NCBI RefSeq assembly: GCF_003977595.1
Contig: NZ_RYYR01000017.1
Span: 1 to 64,000 of the forward strand
Length of the DNA stretch: 64,000 bases
Reading direction: 5' to 3'
Source: Lysinibacillus antri
GTDB lineage: Bacteria; Bacillota; Bacilli; Bacillales_A; Planococcaceae
Shown here: piece by piece, positions 47,197-55,076 of the stretch
How the letters are laid out: every line of letters begins with the position of its first letter
Numbering within the stretch: the first letter of the stretch is position 1
Translations under genes and position numbers: made by a program
Notes under the pieces: model-generated
Told to the model about the DNA's origin: nothing
What the model saw: the letters and a program-made list of their open reading frames with translations, nothing else
The model's database searches: none

Positions 47197-47324
47197 TTAC
47201 CGTTCTCCTTTCCTAAAAATAATTGCCCGCCCGATTGACGGTCGAGCGAGCGTTGGAGGAATTTAATATGACGTCATACTAAATGCTTTTACCATAGGTG
47301 TCCGAGTGAAGTCGGACATGATAA
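47197..47324. promoter_or_regulatory. Promoter/operator region of the tail-like operon
   Basis: Contains a perfect palindrome TATGACGTCATA (about 47268-47279) and a hairpin GTCCGA-GTGAAG-TCGGAC (47300-47317), directly after the terminator of the upstream operon. It probably controls the operon starting at 47196. Confidence 0.45.
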
Positions 47325-47358
47325 TAAAAAGCACCTCGGAAATTTAATCCGGGATGCT
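47325..47358 (-). terminator. Terminator of the small-gene operon
   Basis: AGCATCCCGGA pairs with TCCGAGGTGCT, followed by TTTTTATT on the minus strand, just after the stop at 47367. Confidence 0.8.
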
Positions 47359-47366
47359 TTGATGTG

Positions 47367-47600
47367 CTACTGTTTATTTTGTTGTTCCATAAACTTCTCT
47401 TTAATTGCAAAGTATCGTTTAATTGCGTCAATGCCCTTTGATTCTGCATCGTTATAAGCTACTGCCAATAAACCCGCACCGATCCGCTCGCCTGTTAAGT
47501 CGATTTCGTTTACGTTGAAGTCCGCCGGTAATTTCGTCTTTAAATAATCGTCACCTAGAACTTTTACGCCTTCGTTTGTGTGGTTAATAATTAATGCCAT
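47367..47600 (-). CDS. Hypothetical protein
   Basis: 77 aa. IINHTNEGVKVLGDDYLKTK, then LTGERIGAGLLAVAYNDAES and a charged C-terminus KRYFAIKEKFMEQQNKQ. GGAG precedes the ATG. Last gene of its operon, just before a terminator. No family recognised. Confidence 0.6.
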   Translation of the reverse strand: MALIINHTNEGVKVLGDDYLKTKLPADFNVNEIDLTGERIGAGLLAVAYNDAESKGIDAIKRYFAIKEKFMEQQNKQ

Positions 47601-47648
47601 TTGATTGTCTCCATTCGTTTAAGTTTTTTTATTAAAAAAGCAATCGGC

Positions 47649-47861
47649 TTATTGTTCTTCTTCCGACTGCTCTGATTCCGTTAGTTTTTCAATTTCTTGC
47701 GATAGTTTATAAGAACGACTTGCCCGTGCATACAGTAAGCGGTCGCTCATGCTGCCGGTACGCCTTGCTGACGTCGCTAACGTTTGTAAATCGTCGATTG
47801 TAACTGTACCGCTTGCGATTTTTTGCTGTAATTGTGCTTTAAATGCTCGAATGTCTGCCAT
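47649..47861 (-). CDS. Hypothetical small helical protein
   Basis: 70 aa. Helical, with LQQKIASGTVTIDDLQTLAT and SDRLLYARASRSYKLSQEIE, and an acidic tail ending in EESEQ-like residues. Good ribosome-binding site (GGAGCGAAATAAA). The TAA of the upstream gene lies inside that site, so translation is coupled. Unknown function. Confidence 0.6.
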   Translation of the reverse strand: MADIRAFKAQLQQKIASGTVTIDDLQTLATSARRTGSMSDRLLYARASRSYKLSQEIEKLTESEQSEEEQ

Positions 47862-47862
47862 T

Positions 47863-48534
47863 TTATTTCGCTCCTTTTTCTAGTTTTGGTGCTTTTGCGA
47901 TGTACTGGAAGTTGTAAGGCGTTTTCCCATACGTGAAGCCGCTGACGTCGTTTAATACGCCTTGTACCGCTTTAATGACGCCCGCTTTGCCTAAGACGTG
48001 AGCCTCGTCTGTTGGATGATGAGCCGGATTAATAAGAGATGTTTTCCCGCTCGAATGATTCGCCATTGTGATTTCCTTCATTTCTTGCGATAAATCACTG
48101 TAAGCAGCGGAATACTCTCGATGATCCATAATTGCCGATAAGATTAAATCACGCGCCAACTTTAACTTATCTTCGACTAGCGGCACATACTCCGATTGAA
48201 TTTCCTTTCTAAACGTAGAGTTATACTCGTTTACGACGTCAACCGACGTAATATCGCCGTCGGGCAATGCCTGGTTTGCGAGTTTATAGTCATGCTCACG
48301 TCTAGCAACTACCTCACGTTGTAAGGAAATGTCGTCATTAATCTTGTCGAGTTCCTTCGCTTTGTCCTCACCTTTCGAAACGCTAGTAGTAAATGTATAG
48401 TCATACTGCGTCTCAAGTTCTTGCAAGCGTGATTTTGCGTCAGTTAGCGCCTGTTGGTACTGTTGCAAGGCGTCTGCTCGTTTTGTGTTTTGCTCTTTGT
48501 ATTGGTTTAATAACTCATATTCTTTAATTTGCAT
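47863..48534 (-). CDS. Coiled-coil hypothetical protein
   Basis: 223 aa. The N-terminal about 95 residues are strongly coiled-coil (YQQALTDAKSRLQELETQYD, RREHDYKLANQAL). A helical middle follows, then a C-terminal segment with TSLINPAHHPTDEAH and GVLNDVSGFTYGKTPYNFQY. The tail is Lys-rich. No domain recognised. It could be structural or a scaffold-like protein, which is speculation. Overlaps the upstream gene by 11 bases. Confidence 0.6.
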   Translation of the reverse strand: MQIKEYELLNQYKEQNTKRADALQQYQQALTDAKSRLQELETQYDYTFTTSVSKGEDKAKELDKINDDISLQREVVARREHDYKLANQALPDGDITSVDVVNEYNSTFRKEIQSEYVPLVEDKLKLARDLILSAIMDHREYSAAYSDLSQEMKEITMANHSSGKTSLINPAHHPTDEAHVLGKAGVIKAVQGVLNDVSGFTYGKTPYNFQYIAKAPKLEKGAK

Positions 48535-48949
48535 TTGTTTTAACTCCCTTTGTTTGTAGTAGTTTTATTAAACGTTCTAACTTATCGATACACCATAAAC
48601 GCCAAGCCGGAAGCACTGGCGCATCTTGTTCCACTTCTTTATCTAATTCGTATAATTCAACGAGCATGGCCTCGCTTTGCTTAACTGCTCGCCTTGTATC
48701 CTCGATTTCTCTGCGATATATCACGGGAAATTTAACGTTCACTAAGTCTCGGTAGAGCGCTTGACTGTCCGTTTCAGCTTGATTTATCTGAAAGTCGTGT
48801 AAATCGTCAAGCAAGTCGATAAAATCGCCATAAGGCTTTATAATGTCCGCTATGAGTGCCGATATGCCTTGCTCGTCTGTCTCGTAGATTAGTAGACTCA
48901 CAAACGGCTGCTCACGCAATTCAACAATTGATAGTAGACCGAAGCGCAT
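48524..48949 (-). CDS. Hypothetical protein
   Basis: 141 aa. A short beta start (LLSIVELREQPFVSLLIYET) is followed by a helical body with many acidic residues and a WRLWCIDKLERLIKLLQTKG tail. AAAGGAG lies before the ATG. Family not recognised. Confidence 0.6.
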   Translation of the reverse strand: MRFGLLSIVELREQPFVSLLIYETDEQGISALIADIIKPYGDFIDLLDDLHDFQINQAETDSQALYRDLVNVKFPVIYRREIEDTRRAVKQSEAMLVELYELDKEVEQDAPVLPAWRLWCIDKLERLIKLLQTKGVKTNAN

Positions 48950-48953
48950 CGGA

Positions 48954-49088
48954 TCACTCCTTTTTCATCGCTTGTCTAAATGCGTATTCCATCGCAGTTT
49001 CTTCTTTTTGCTTGGCGCGCTTTTTACGTCGAACTTGCGCGGGCTTTAATTTACTTTCACGAATCTCTTTATTCGTTTTCTTTGTCAT
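48954..49088 (-). CDS. 44-aa Lys/Arg-rich small protein
   Basis: Encodes MTKKTNKEIRESKLKPAQ, then VRRKKRAKQKEETAMEYA and FRQAMKKE. Very basic; it could bind nucleic acid. Its stop is 5 bases before the next ATG, whose AAAGGAG site lies inside its last codons, so the coupling is tight. No ribosome-binding site of its own is obvious. Confidence 0.5.
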   Translation of the reverse strand: MTKKTNKEIRESKLKPAQVRRKKRAKQKEETAMEYAFRQAMKKE

Positions 49089-49191
49089 TTAAAAACACCG
49101 TCCCTCTCGTTTTTTAGCTACATATATGAACATGATTCTATAAAACTAGTAGTATTTTAGTTGTTAAATTCTTTTCCTAATGGGATTTATC

Positions 49192-49455
49192 CTAACCTGT
49201 CTTTCTAACGCTTGTAGGCTCTGATATTGTGCAATCATGTACGCCTTTACTAACTCTATTTACAATCCTCCGTGCCTTTCGATATTCTGATTCAGGTATG
49301 CGCCATTGCAAACCGACTACTTGCCCGCCCTTTTGATATGTCGCAATAATCTGCCAGTCTCGCGATCGTTTGATATTACGAATTTCCTTACTGTGCAACC
49401 CGTCGATATAAAGAGCAAAATTGTTACCGTCTAAGCGCCATAATTCAGCTGCCAT
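49192..49455 (-). CDS. Hypothetical protein
   Basis: 87 aa. Compact alpha/beta composition: WRLDGNNFALYIDGLHSKEI, RSRDWQIIATYQKGGQVVGL and WRIPESEYRKARRIVNRVSK. GGAGGAG precedes the ATG. Its start overlaps the end of the XRE gene by 11 bases, suggesting that the two act together. No recognised family. Confidence 0.6.
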   Translation of the reverse strand: MAAELWRLDGNNFALYIDGLHSKEIRNIKRSRDWQIIATYQKGGQVVGLQWRIPESEYRKARRIVNRVSKGVHDCTISEPTSVRKTG

Positions 49456-49675
49456 TATTTACTCCTCCTTGTTTTATTTCATATAAAAAGCGCTCAAACT
49501 CCGGTGATTTCGGATAGTTGCGTATTAATGCTGCTCGCAACCGATCACTGGCGTTCTTGCGCTTGTTCTCTACGTCTGAGATTGTCGTTTGTTTATAGCC
49601 TAATTTTTCTGCAAACTCTTTTTGAGTTAGCCCGTAAAATAACCTTGTATGTCGAACGTACTCGCTAAAGTCCAT
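49445..49675 (-). CDS. XRE-family HTH regulator (A)
   Basis: 76 aa from the ATG at 49675 after AAAGGAC. The HTH_3 region is YGLTQKEFAEKLGYKQTTIS-DVENKRKNAS. It is the promoter-proximal gene of the small-gene operon and probably its regulator. The C-terminal tail is short, with no dimerisation domain. Confidence 0.8.
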   Translation of the reverse strand: MDFSEYVRHTRLFYGLTQKEFAEKLGYKQTTISDVENKRKNASDRLRAALIRNYPKSPEFERFLYEIKQGGVNNGS

Positions 49676-49789
49676 TTGCTCACGTCCTTTCAAATATTGT
49701 TTTTTATCATTTTTAACGCTAAATATCGAAATAAATAAGACGAAGTAGCCTCAACTTCGCCCTCTACTTCACTATGAAAATAGGTATCG

Positions 49790-50650
49790 CTAAATTGCGC
49801 ATTTCCCTTTGCTTTTGCGAGTTTTATAAGCATTTCTACGTTGCCAACATACGCTCTTTTTAGTTGGTATTAATATATTGTCTTTGACGATATATTTAAC
49901 AGTTAAATCGCATACTTCCGTTCGTGCGTCCTTTGCATAAAAGACTTGTCCGCACTCTTTGCACTCTTTCACGCTGTCATAACTTAAGCGACTGATTTTA
50001 CGTCTCAACGATCGCTTGTCGAGCGTACATTCACGCATTTTAAGCAAGTCTGCTACAATCTCGTCAATATTTGCTTTCCAGTCGTCAATTAACTCGTACA
50101 TCATTTCTTTTGTTACCTCGTATGTTTCTGGACGCTCCGCCACTTGTTGCGCTAAATCATCACTTGAGATCGTGCCGAACGGTTGTCGAGCGTCTTCATC
50201 GTCTGAATCGATGTCAAATATCGCGATTTCATGACGCAAACGCATTTGTTGGCGACTTAATTCTTGCGCTTCGCTATAAACAGGATATTTACGCACATCT
50301 TCAATTATTGCGTCGTGTTCAGTTGCGATAAAGTCAGCAATAATATCGTAAATACACGCTTTCCGTACGCTCCCTTTACGGTAGTAAGCCGGGTGCTTTA
50401 ATTCAATATCCATTAACGTAAGTTTTTTACCTTTAATTTTTCCGTCATCGCGTGTTTTGTCGTGGAGGTAGTTTAAATGATGTTTCCACAAATGATGCTG
50501 TTCGGTAAGAAACTCTTTGGCAATCGTGGTTTTTTCAATTGTTGTATATGACTTCCCCTTTTTTCCGGCGTACTCTTTCCAAAATGCGTATATATCTCTT
50601 TGTAACTGTTCTACGGATGGCATTTTAATCTTTGTGGTTTTTGTAGTCAT
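49790..50650 (-). CDS. Hypothetical protein with C-terminal zinc-ribbon-like cysteines
   Basis: 286 aa. Residues 1-200 are helical and charged, with an acidic patch FDIDSDDEDARQPFG. The C-terminal part has CKECGQVFYAKDARTEVC and a later VCWQRRN, a C-x2-C...C...C arrangement that could bind zinc. GGGAG precedes the ATG, with repeat copy B 30 bases upstream. It may bind DNA and act in replication next to the primase, but this is inferred from the neighbourhood. Confidence 0.6.
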   Translation of the reverse strand: MTTKTTKIKMPSVEQLQRDIYAFWKEYAGKKGKSYTTIEKTTIAKEFLTEQHHLWKHHLNYLHDKTRDDGKIKGKKLTLMDIELKHPAYYRKGSVRKACIYDIIADFIATEHDAIIEDVRKYPVYSEAQELSRQQMRLRHEIAIFDIDSDDEDARQPFGTISSDDLAQQVAERPETYEVTKEMMYELIDDWKANIDEIVADLLKMRECTLDKRSLRRKISRLSYDSVKECKECGQVFYAKDARTEVCDLTVKYIVKDNILIPTKKSVCWQRRNAYKTRKSKGKCAI

Positions 50651-50679
50651 TTAAACATTACTCCCTTTGTCGTTTTAGT

Positions 50680-50721
50680 AGTGTTGATTTTCGGTACTAA
50701 TAACTATATATATTAATAACG
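50680..50721 (-). repeat. 42-bp intra-element repeat, copy B
   Basis: Identical over 42 bases to copy A at 43424-43465. It stands 30 bases upstream of the 286-aa gene and just after the primase gene. Confidence 0.85.
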
Positions 50722-50734
50722 GTATACTACGAGG

Positions 50735-52150
50735 CTAACGCGCCCATCGACCGCCAAACTCTGACCGCTTTATAATCCGCTTCAATTCTCTTGTGTCGAA
50801 TAGTTGAAACGAAACGTCGACTAAAGATTGTTCGGCCGTCACGTCTATGCTCCGCTCGTCTGCTTTCGGTTTTTCTATTAGGATTCGGTAACGGTTCGGC
50901 TTGTAAAACGGATGGCCACGTACCTTACTTTGCGCCATATCCAATTCACCTTTACGAACATATTCGATAAATCCGACCTCGATCAATTTCTCTATCGCAT
51001 TTTGAACCGTTTCCCTGGATGTCGTGCCAAGCATCCGCATAGCTGTATTTACCGTTAAATAGAACGTGTTGCCATATCGTTTGGAAGTCATTAACATGGC
51101 GTAAGCTAATTGCTTTTGACGGAATGTTCCGACACTAAGGACGGCAAGTATTTCCGACTTGTAAACGGTGACCGGCTTATTTTCATTTCCGAGCTGATAG
51201 TTACAATCAAACGCCCTTTTGACAATACGCTCCGCCTCACGCCGCCAAAATTCCGGCTTGCTGCCTTCGCTAAAATAATCCGATGGCGTATTATGCAAAA
51301 TATCCATTATTAGCGATACCGCTTCATCTTCCGCATAGCCTTGAGTATTACAAAATGTCGCGAGCAATAGCGTCGTTTCATGACGTGAATTACTGTGCAA
51401 TAATTGTCCCGCATTTATTATGTCAATTACCTTTTGCTGCGCCTTCTGATGCGTAACAACATTTACATCAATATCTGTTCGCTCCACGACTTTATGAAAC
51501 TCCGCTTCTTGTTCGGGCGATAAATCGATTAAAGCGTCCAATATTAACGAATGGTCCATCGACGCAACGTCGTTCAAGTAGTCGAATGACTCGATTGGCT
51601 CTAATGTTTCGCGATCAACGAACCAACAACGCTTGCCTGTTTTTTGATGGATGCCTAACGGTAACTTGACTGCTTGCGTATAAGATGGACGGAACTCTAC
51701 TTTTTCTGACGGTAGTCCTGCGGTATTAATGACGCGCTCATAAAACGACTTAGCATCATCTGCTTTTATAGCTTTATCGAAATATAAATCAACGTGATAG
51801 CCTTTATTTCCGCTAAATGAAACGTGAATATCCGAACTTCTTATATTAAACTCGGATTCTAGCGCTTGAATAATATTGAAAGTCGCCCAACGAGCCATTG
51901 CCGAATCATCTGCATAATCAATATCGAAAGTGATAAATTTGTTAACTGTATTACCGTTAAATATTCCGTAGGTTGTTTTTCCATCTAAATGGCGTTGTAT
52001 CATACCATCGTTTAAGGTCCATATATTTTGGTGTTTAAATCCGTCCAATGTGATATATTGGTCAACGGTCTGAATGATGTACTTCTTTCGAGTGCTGATA
52101 TAAAGTTGGTTTATTTGGGCGATTGCGTCGTTCTGTTTCTGTCGTTGCAT
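50735..52150 (-). CDS. Archaeo-eukaryotic-type primase (TOTE-like) with winged helix
   Basis: About 471 aa. The AEP-type core shows FITFDIDYADDS (catalytic D-x-D), IHVSFSGNKGYHVDLYFD and TQAVKLPLGIHQKTGKRCWF, the blocks of TOTE/RepB-type primases. A middle helical domain and a C-terminal winged helix (GTTSRETVQNAIEKLIEVGF) follow. It probably synthesises primers for replication of the excised element. The ATG at 52150 is better spaced from AAAGGAG than the ATG at 52156. It overlaps the upstream DUF5659-like gene by about 90 bases. Confidence 0.78.
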   Translation of the reverse strand: MQRQKQNDAIAQINQLYISTRKKYIIQTVDQYITLDGFKHQNIWTLNDGMIQRHLDGKTTYGIFNGNTVNKFITFDIDYADDSAMARWATFNIIQALESEFNIRSSDIHVSFSGNKGYHVDLYFDKAIKADDAKSFYERVINTAGLPSEKVEFRPSYTQAVKLPLGIHQKTGKRCWFVDRETLEPIESFDYLNDVASMDHSLILDALIDLSPEQEAEFHKVVERTDIDVNVVTHQKAQQKVIDIINAGQLLHSNSRHETTLLLATFCNTQGYAEDEAVSLIMDILHNTPSDYFSEGSKPEFWRREAERIVKRAFDCNYQLGNENKPVTVYKSEILAVLSVGTFRQKQLAYAMLMTSKRYGNTFYLTVNTAMRMLGTTSRETVQNAIEKLIEVGFIEYVRKGELDMAQSKVRGHPFYKPNRYRILIEKPKADERSIDVTAEQSLVDVSFQLFDTRELKRIIKRSEFGGRWAR

Positions 52151-52328
52151 CTGCATGCGCTCCTTTATGTGAGATTTCCGCTAATGTGCGGTTAAAATGA
52201 TCGTCAGCAATAAAGATAAATACGAGTTTGCCTTGGCGAGCCGTTGAACTATCTACGTCTATTAATCTACAACCTCTTGATAATAGATTCCGTGCAACAC
52301 CAAGGGACAATATACACTTCTTTCCCAT
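52062..52328 (-). CDS. DUF5659-like small protein
   Basis: 88 aa. ILSLGVARNLLSRGCRLIDV followed by GKLVFIFIADDHFNRTLAEI fits the DUF5659 pattern (a short alpha/beta protein often found beside phage or plasmid replication genes). The polar, Glu/Arg/His-rich C-terminal 30 residues lie over the primase start and may be untemplated by any domain. AGGAGG precedes the ATG. Repeat copy C is immediately upstream. Confidence 0.6.
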   Translation of the reverse strand: MGKKCILSLGVARNLLSRGCRLIDVDSSTARQGKLVFIFIADDHFNRTLAEISHKGAHADATTETERRNRPNKPTLYQHSKEVHHSDR

Positions 52329-52347
52329 CTGATTTCCTCCTAAAAAT

Positions 52348-52387
52348 GTCGATTTTCGGTACTAATAACTATATATATATTAGGGAC
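52348..52387 (-). repeat. Intra-element repeat, copy C (diverged)
   Basis: Shares GATTTTCGGTACTAATAAC and TATATATAT with copies A and B but differs at both ends. It lies 20 bases upstream of the DUF5659-like gene. A GCCCG/CGGGC hairpin follows at 52417-52437. Confidence 0.75.
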
Positions 52388-52446
52388 GATAGGATTACAG
52401 GTAATAATAGTTATTAGCCCGACGGTTATGCCGGGCAAAAGAATTA

Positions 52447-53037
52447 TTAATCGTGTGCCATAAATACATCGATTTGAAGTTGTCCAACTAAATCTGAAAT
52501 TTCAAGATAGCGCTCGATATAATCGACTCTCTTATCGTCTGAAATCTCGCCATACTCTAACGTTTTCCATACCATTATCCATTCCTTAATTAATCGGTCA
52601 TATGAAACTAGAGCATCTAACTGCGAACTAAACGCAACTTCTTCCATGGCCCCTACCATATGATCGCCTTCACCATGAATAAACGTCAGCATTGCATTAA
52701 CCGCCTCGGCTGAAATACTCTGTAATTCCATTCTCTCGTCTCCGACATAACATTCACCTTCTTCAATGTAGACTGTTAGTAAGTCGTTACCTCCATATAT
52801 TTCGTATAATTGAATTTGGTATGTCTCCATTTGCGAAACGTTTCCATAGCAATCAACGTCCAGGCGCTCGCTCTTTGTGAATGCCACTTTGAACACACCA
52901 TTGTCACCATTCTTGGCTTGCTCTTCTTTAGTATTTATAAACGTCGGCATTTCAATAATTGCTGCGACTGTTGCAAAAGCTAACTTCCCGTTGATTTCTT
53001 TCATACCATTTTGAATTTCAGTTTTTGTCATTGTCAT
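52447..53037 (-). CDS. Hypothetical acidic protein
   Basis: 196 aa, strongly acidic. The N-terminal half is beta-rich (KLAFATVAAIIEMPTFINTK, RLDVDCYGNVSQMETYQIQL) and the C-terminal half is helical (YIERYLEISDLVGQLQIDVF). GGGAGAG precedes the ATG. A long non-coding region lies upstream. Family not recognised; the acidity would fit a DNA-mimic or inhibitor role, but there is no direct evidence. Confidence 0.6.
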   Translation of the reverse strand: MTMTKTEIQNGMKEINGKLAFATVAAIIEMPTFINTKEEQAKNGDNGVFKVAFTKSERLDVDCYGNVSQMETYQIQLYEIYGGNDLLTVYIEEGECYVGDERMELQSISAEAVNAMLTFIHGEGDHMVGAMEEVAFSSQLDALVSYDRLIKEWIMVWKTLEYGEISDDKRVDYIERYLEISDLVGQLQIDVFMAHD

Positions 53038-53563
53038 AATAAAATCTCTCCCTTTGGTTGTTTTTATTGGTTGTATGTCAACGCCGATTGATCGGACCTA
53101 ATTTTCTCTCCTACTTATATCTGCTCGGTAATCTCAAAATTTGATAACGGATTTCGCGAAAGTTTTTTAAAAATTATTCCCTCTACTTCACATGGCGCAC
53201 TAAAACTTCAAAAAATGGGACGGATTTTCTGAAAAAGTTCCATTACTAGACAATGCATAAGTAGACCATTAAAATTGCAACGGTTATTACAAAAAACTTC
53301 CCCTACTCTTTTCTATACAAAAAAATTTAACTTTGGGCGTTTTCGCTGATTTGCATCCCTACTTTAAATACCCGAAAAAAGTTGGCCGATTGCCACGGAC
53401 TTTTTGTAATAAATGTGACGAATTTGTGAACCTCCCACTTTTTCCTTCCTACATACTTCTATACAAATTTTTTTATCGATTTACGCTGCTACATACTTAT
53501 ATACTCACAAAATACATATCGCACAGTTTTAGCACACCCACTTTATGACGAAATTGTGAACAA
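53038..53563. other. AT-rich non-coding region with repeats (candidate origin)
   Basis: No convincing gene. It has direct repeats GACGAATTTGTGAAC (53417-53431) and GACGAAATTGTGAAC (53547-53561), inverted TTATTACAAAAA (53286-53297) and TTTTTGTAATAA (53401-53412), and several CTACxTxxTxxTATACAAA-like words. The TTGACA at its left end (minus strand) has no -10 partner. It could be a replication origin or a control region. Confidence 0.4.
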
Positions 53564-53593
53564 ATAAAAAAGAAGAGCGGTTGCCGCCGCTCT
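53564..53593 (-). terminator. Terminator of the 54205-53734 operon
   Basis: AGAGCGG (53574-53580) pairs with CCGCTCT (53587-53593), followed by TTCTTTTTT on the minus strand. Confidence 0.8.
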
Positions 53594-53733
53594 GCCTCTC
53601 GTAGCAAACTCCGCCAATAGTTCGCATTATAGTCAAGTAGTTGCCGCTACCTGACCATTCATGTTCGCGAATTGTCGCCAACCAACTCGCTTGCTCGCCC
53701 TTGTAAAACGCTGCCTCACGCTTCTATGCGGTT

Positions 53734-53967
53734 TTAAAACTTCGTCATTTCCGCCTCGATAAATTCGTTAAAAGTTCTAACGTAGCTGCCAATTTGTGCA
53801 TCTGACGCGCCATAAAGATTGCATAAGTCCGCCAGGTCGCCATAAAGATATGCGCTCAAATACTGCTCTACATCGTGCATATCTGTTGCTATACCGTCCT
53901 GGCTCCGTTCGTCTAGCCAAGTTTGCAAGCGGTCTGCTGCCTTCTTTAATAACGTTTGATTATCCAT
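53734..53967 (-). CDS. Hypothetical protein
   Basis: 77 aa, acidic and helical: LLKKAADRLQTWLDERSQDG then HDVEQYLSAYLYGDLADLCN. AGGGG precedes the ATG. It lies 1 base after the stop of the upstream 78-aa gene. Unknown function. Confidence 0.6.
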   Translation of the reverse strand: MDNQTLLKKAADRLQTWLDERSQDGIATDMHDVEQYLSAYLYGDLADLCNLYGASDAQIGSYVRTFNEFIEAEMTKF

Positions 53968-53968
53968 T

Positions 53969-54205
53969 CTAACGCCCCTTTAACTGTGATAATGCTGTTA
54001 ACAATTCGATTGGCTCGCAAGTATCGATTGAGTCGAATATCGCCTTTGCATCTTCCGTCCAATCGAAGTTGATCTCGCTTCTGCCTAAAATTAACGTCGC
54101 ATCTTCGTTGTCATAGACCTTCAAGCGAATTTCCTTTGTAATTGCTACCGTGAAAACTTCGATTACATAACCTTCTTCGATTTCTAGTAATTCTACCGTC
54201 GTCAT
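53969..54205 (-). CDS. Hypothetical protein
   Basis: 78 aa, acidic, beta-rich at the N-terminus (VELLEIEEGYVIEVFTVAIT) with a helical C-terminus. GGAG before the ATG. It is divergent from an XRE gene, with a minus-strand promoter in between, so it is probably repressed by that regulator. Unknown function. Confidence 0.6.
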   Translation of the reverse strand: MTTVELLEIEEGYVIEVFTVAITKEIRLKVYDNEDATLILGRSEINFDWTEDAKAIFDSIDTCEPIELLTALSQLKGR

Positions 54206-54244
54206 AACTCCATCTCCTCAATTCATTAATTATTCCTTAAATTC

Positions 54245-54296
54245 ATAATATATGAGTATTATTACCGAGTCAACATTTTTTATGAATTAAATTCAT
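54245..54296. promoter_or_regulatory. Divergent promoter/operator region
   Basis: On the minus strand: TTGACT (54268-54273), 17-base spacer, TATTAT (54245-54250), a good SigA promoter for the 78-aa gene. Beside it lies the palindrome ATGAATTAAATTCAT (54282-54296), and extra AATTCAT half-sites occur nearby. It is a likely operator of the XRE protein at 54341. Confidence 0.65.
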
Positions 54297-54340
54297 ATTT
54301 TATGTTATTATGGATATAACTTATGAAAGGAGCGTTATTC

Positions 54341-54532
54341 ATGGATATTACAAAACAAATTAAACACTTACTAGTTGAACGAGATATGACCGCAACTCAA
54401 CTAGCCGAAGCAATAAATACTACACAGTCGAACTTATCTAAAAAGATGAAAAACGGCTCTTATACTGTTAATGACTTAGAAAAGATTGCAAATGCGTTAG
54501 AAGTTGACTTAATAATCGATTTCAAAAAATAA
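54341..54532 (+). CDS. XRE-family HTH regulator (B)
   Basis: 63 aa from the ATG at 54341 after AAAGGAG. Cro/C1-type HTH: MTATQLAEAINTTQSNLSKK followed by GSYTVNDLEKIANALEVDL. It is single-domain and points away from the 53969-54205 gene. A bidirectional terminator follows. Confidence 0.88.
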   Translation: MDITKQIKHLLVERDMTATQLAEAINTTQSNLSKKMKNGSYTVNDLEKIANALEVDLIIDFKK

Positions 54533-54571
54533 AGGCCTATCTCGCAATGAGAAAGGCCTTTTTATTTTATA
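54526..54571. terminator. Bidirectional terminator
   Basis: AAAGGCC (54531-54537) pairs with GGCCTTT (54554-54560), with A and T runs on either side. It separates the XRE gene from the convergent membrane-protein gene. Confidence 0.85.
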
Positions 54572-55064
54572 ATAATGAACCAACGCTCTTTAAAATGTTG
54601 AGTAGCATCGGGCTCAATTGTATCAATATATACCCTAACCCCGCCTTCATCATCATATCGAATGCTTTCTCCTGGTTACCGAGCATAATTAAGAAAAACG
54701 AGCAGACAACGATTACACTTGCGATAGGGAAGCTAATGGCCACCAATAGATTGATGATAGGATCTAGTATCGTCGTTATTGCCGTAAGCGATGCGTCAGC
54801 AATTATGCCAGTCTGCTGCGGTGCTACTACGGGAATTTGCGCATACACTGGAATAGACGTTAAAGCGGTTGCCGTTTTCTCTGCGTATTGATGGACTGCA
54901 AGCCCGATACTTGTAGCCGTTGGAATCACAGTAGCCAGGGCGACCGTTTTTCTTGTTGCATACTTTTCTTCTCTACGCATCTTCTCAAACTCTGCGAATC
55001 GTTCCGTGTAATCCGTGTACTCACTCACTGGCACGACCTCGATTTTATTCCGCTTGAAAAACAT
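54567..55064 (-). CDS. Membrane protein of the transfer-like module
   Basis: 165 aa. A basic cytoplasmic start (MFFKRNKIEVVPVSEY) is followed by a hydrophobic stretch near residues 45-75 and two membrane helices (NLLVAISFPIASVIVVCSFF, MMMKAGLGYILIQLSPMLLN). The layout resembles small TrbC/VirB2- or TrsG-like pore subunits. It follows the FtsK and replication-relaxation genes, so a role in DNA transfer or assembly is plausible but unproven. Confidence 0.6.
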   Translation of the reverse strand: MFFKRNKIEVVPVSEYTDYTERFAEFEKMRREEKYATRKTVALATVIPTATSIGLAVHQYAEKTATALTSIPVYAQIPVVAPQQTGIIADASLTAITTILDPIINLLVAISFPIASVIVVCSFFLIMLGNQEKAFDMMMKAGLGYILIQLSPMLLNILKSVGSLL

Positions 55065-55076
55065 GATGTTTCCCCC

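Noticed and set aside
47268-47279. TATGACGTCATA as a known regulator site
   Set aside because: A perfect palindrome, but I know no bacterial regulator for it; mentioned only as part of the promoter region.
54547-54891. 114-codon plus-strand frame
   Set aside because: Antisense to the membrane-protein gene and starts inside a terminator.
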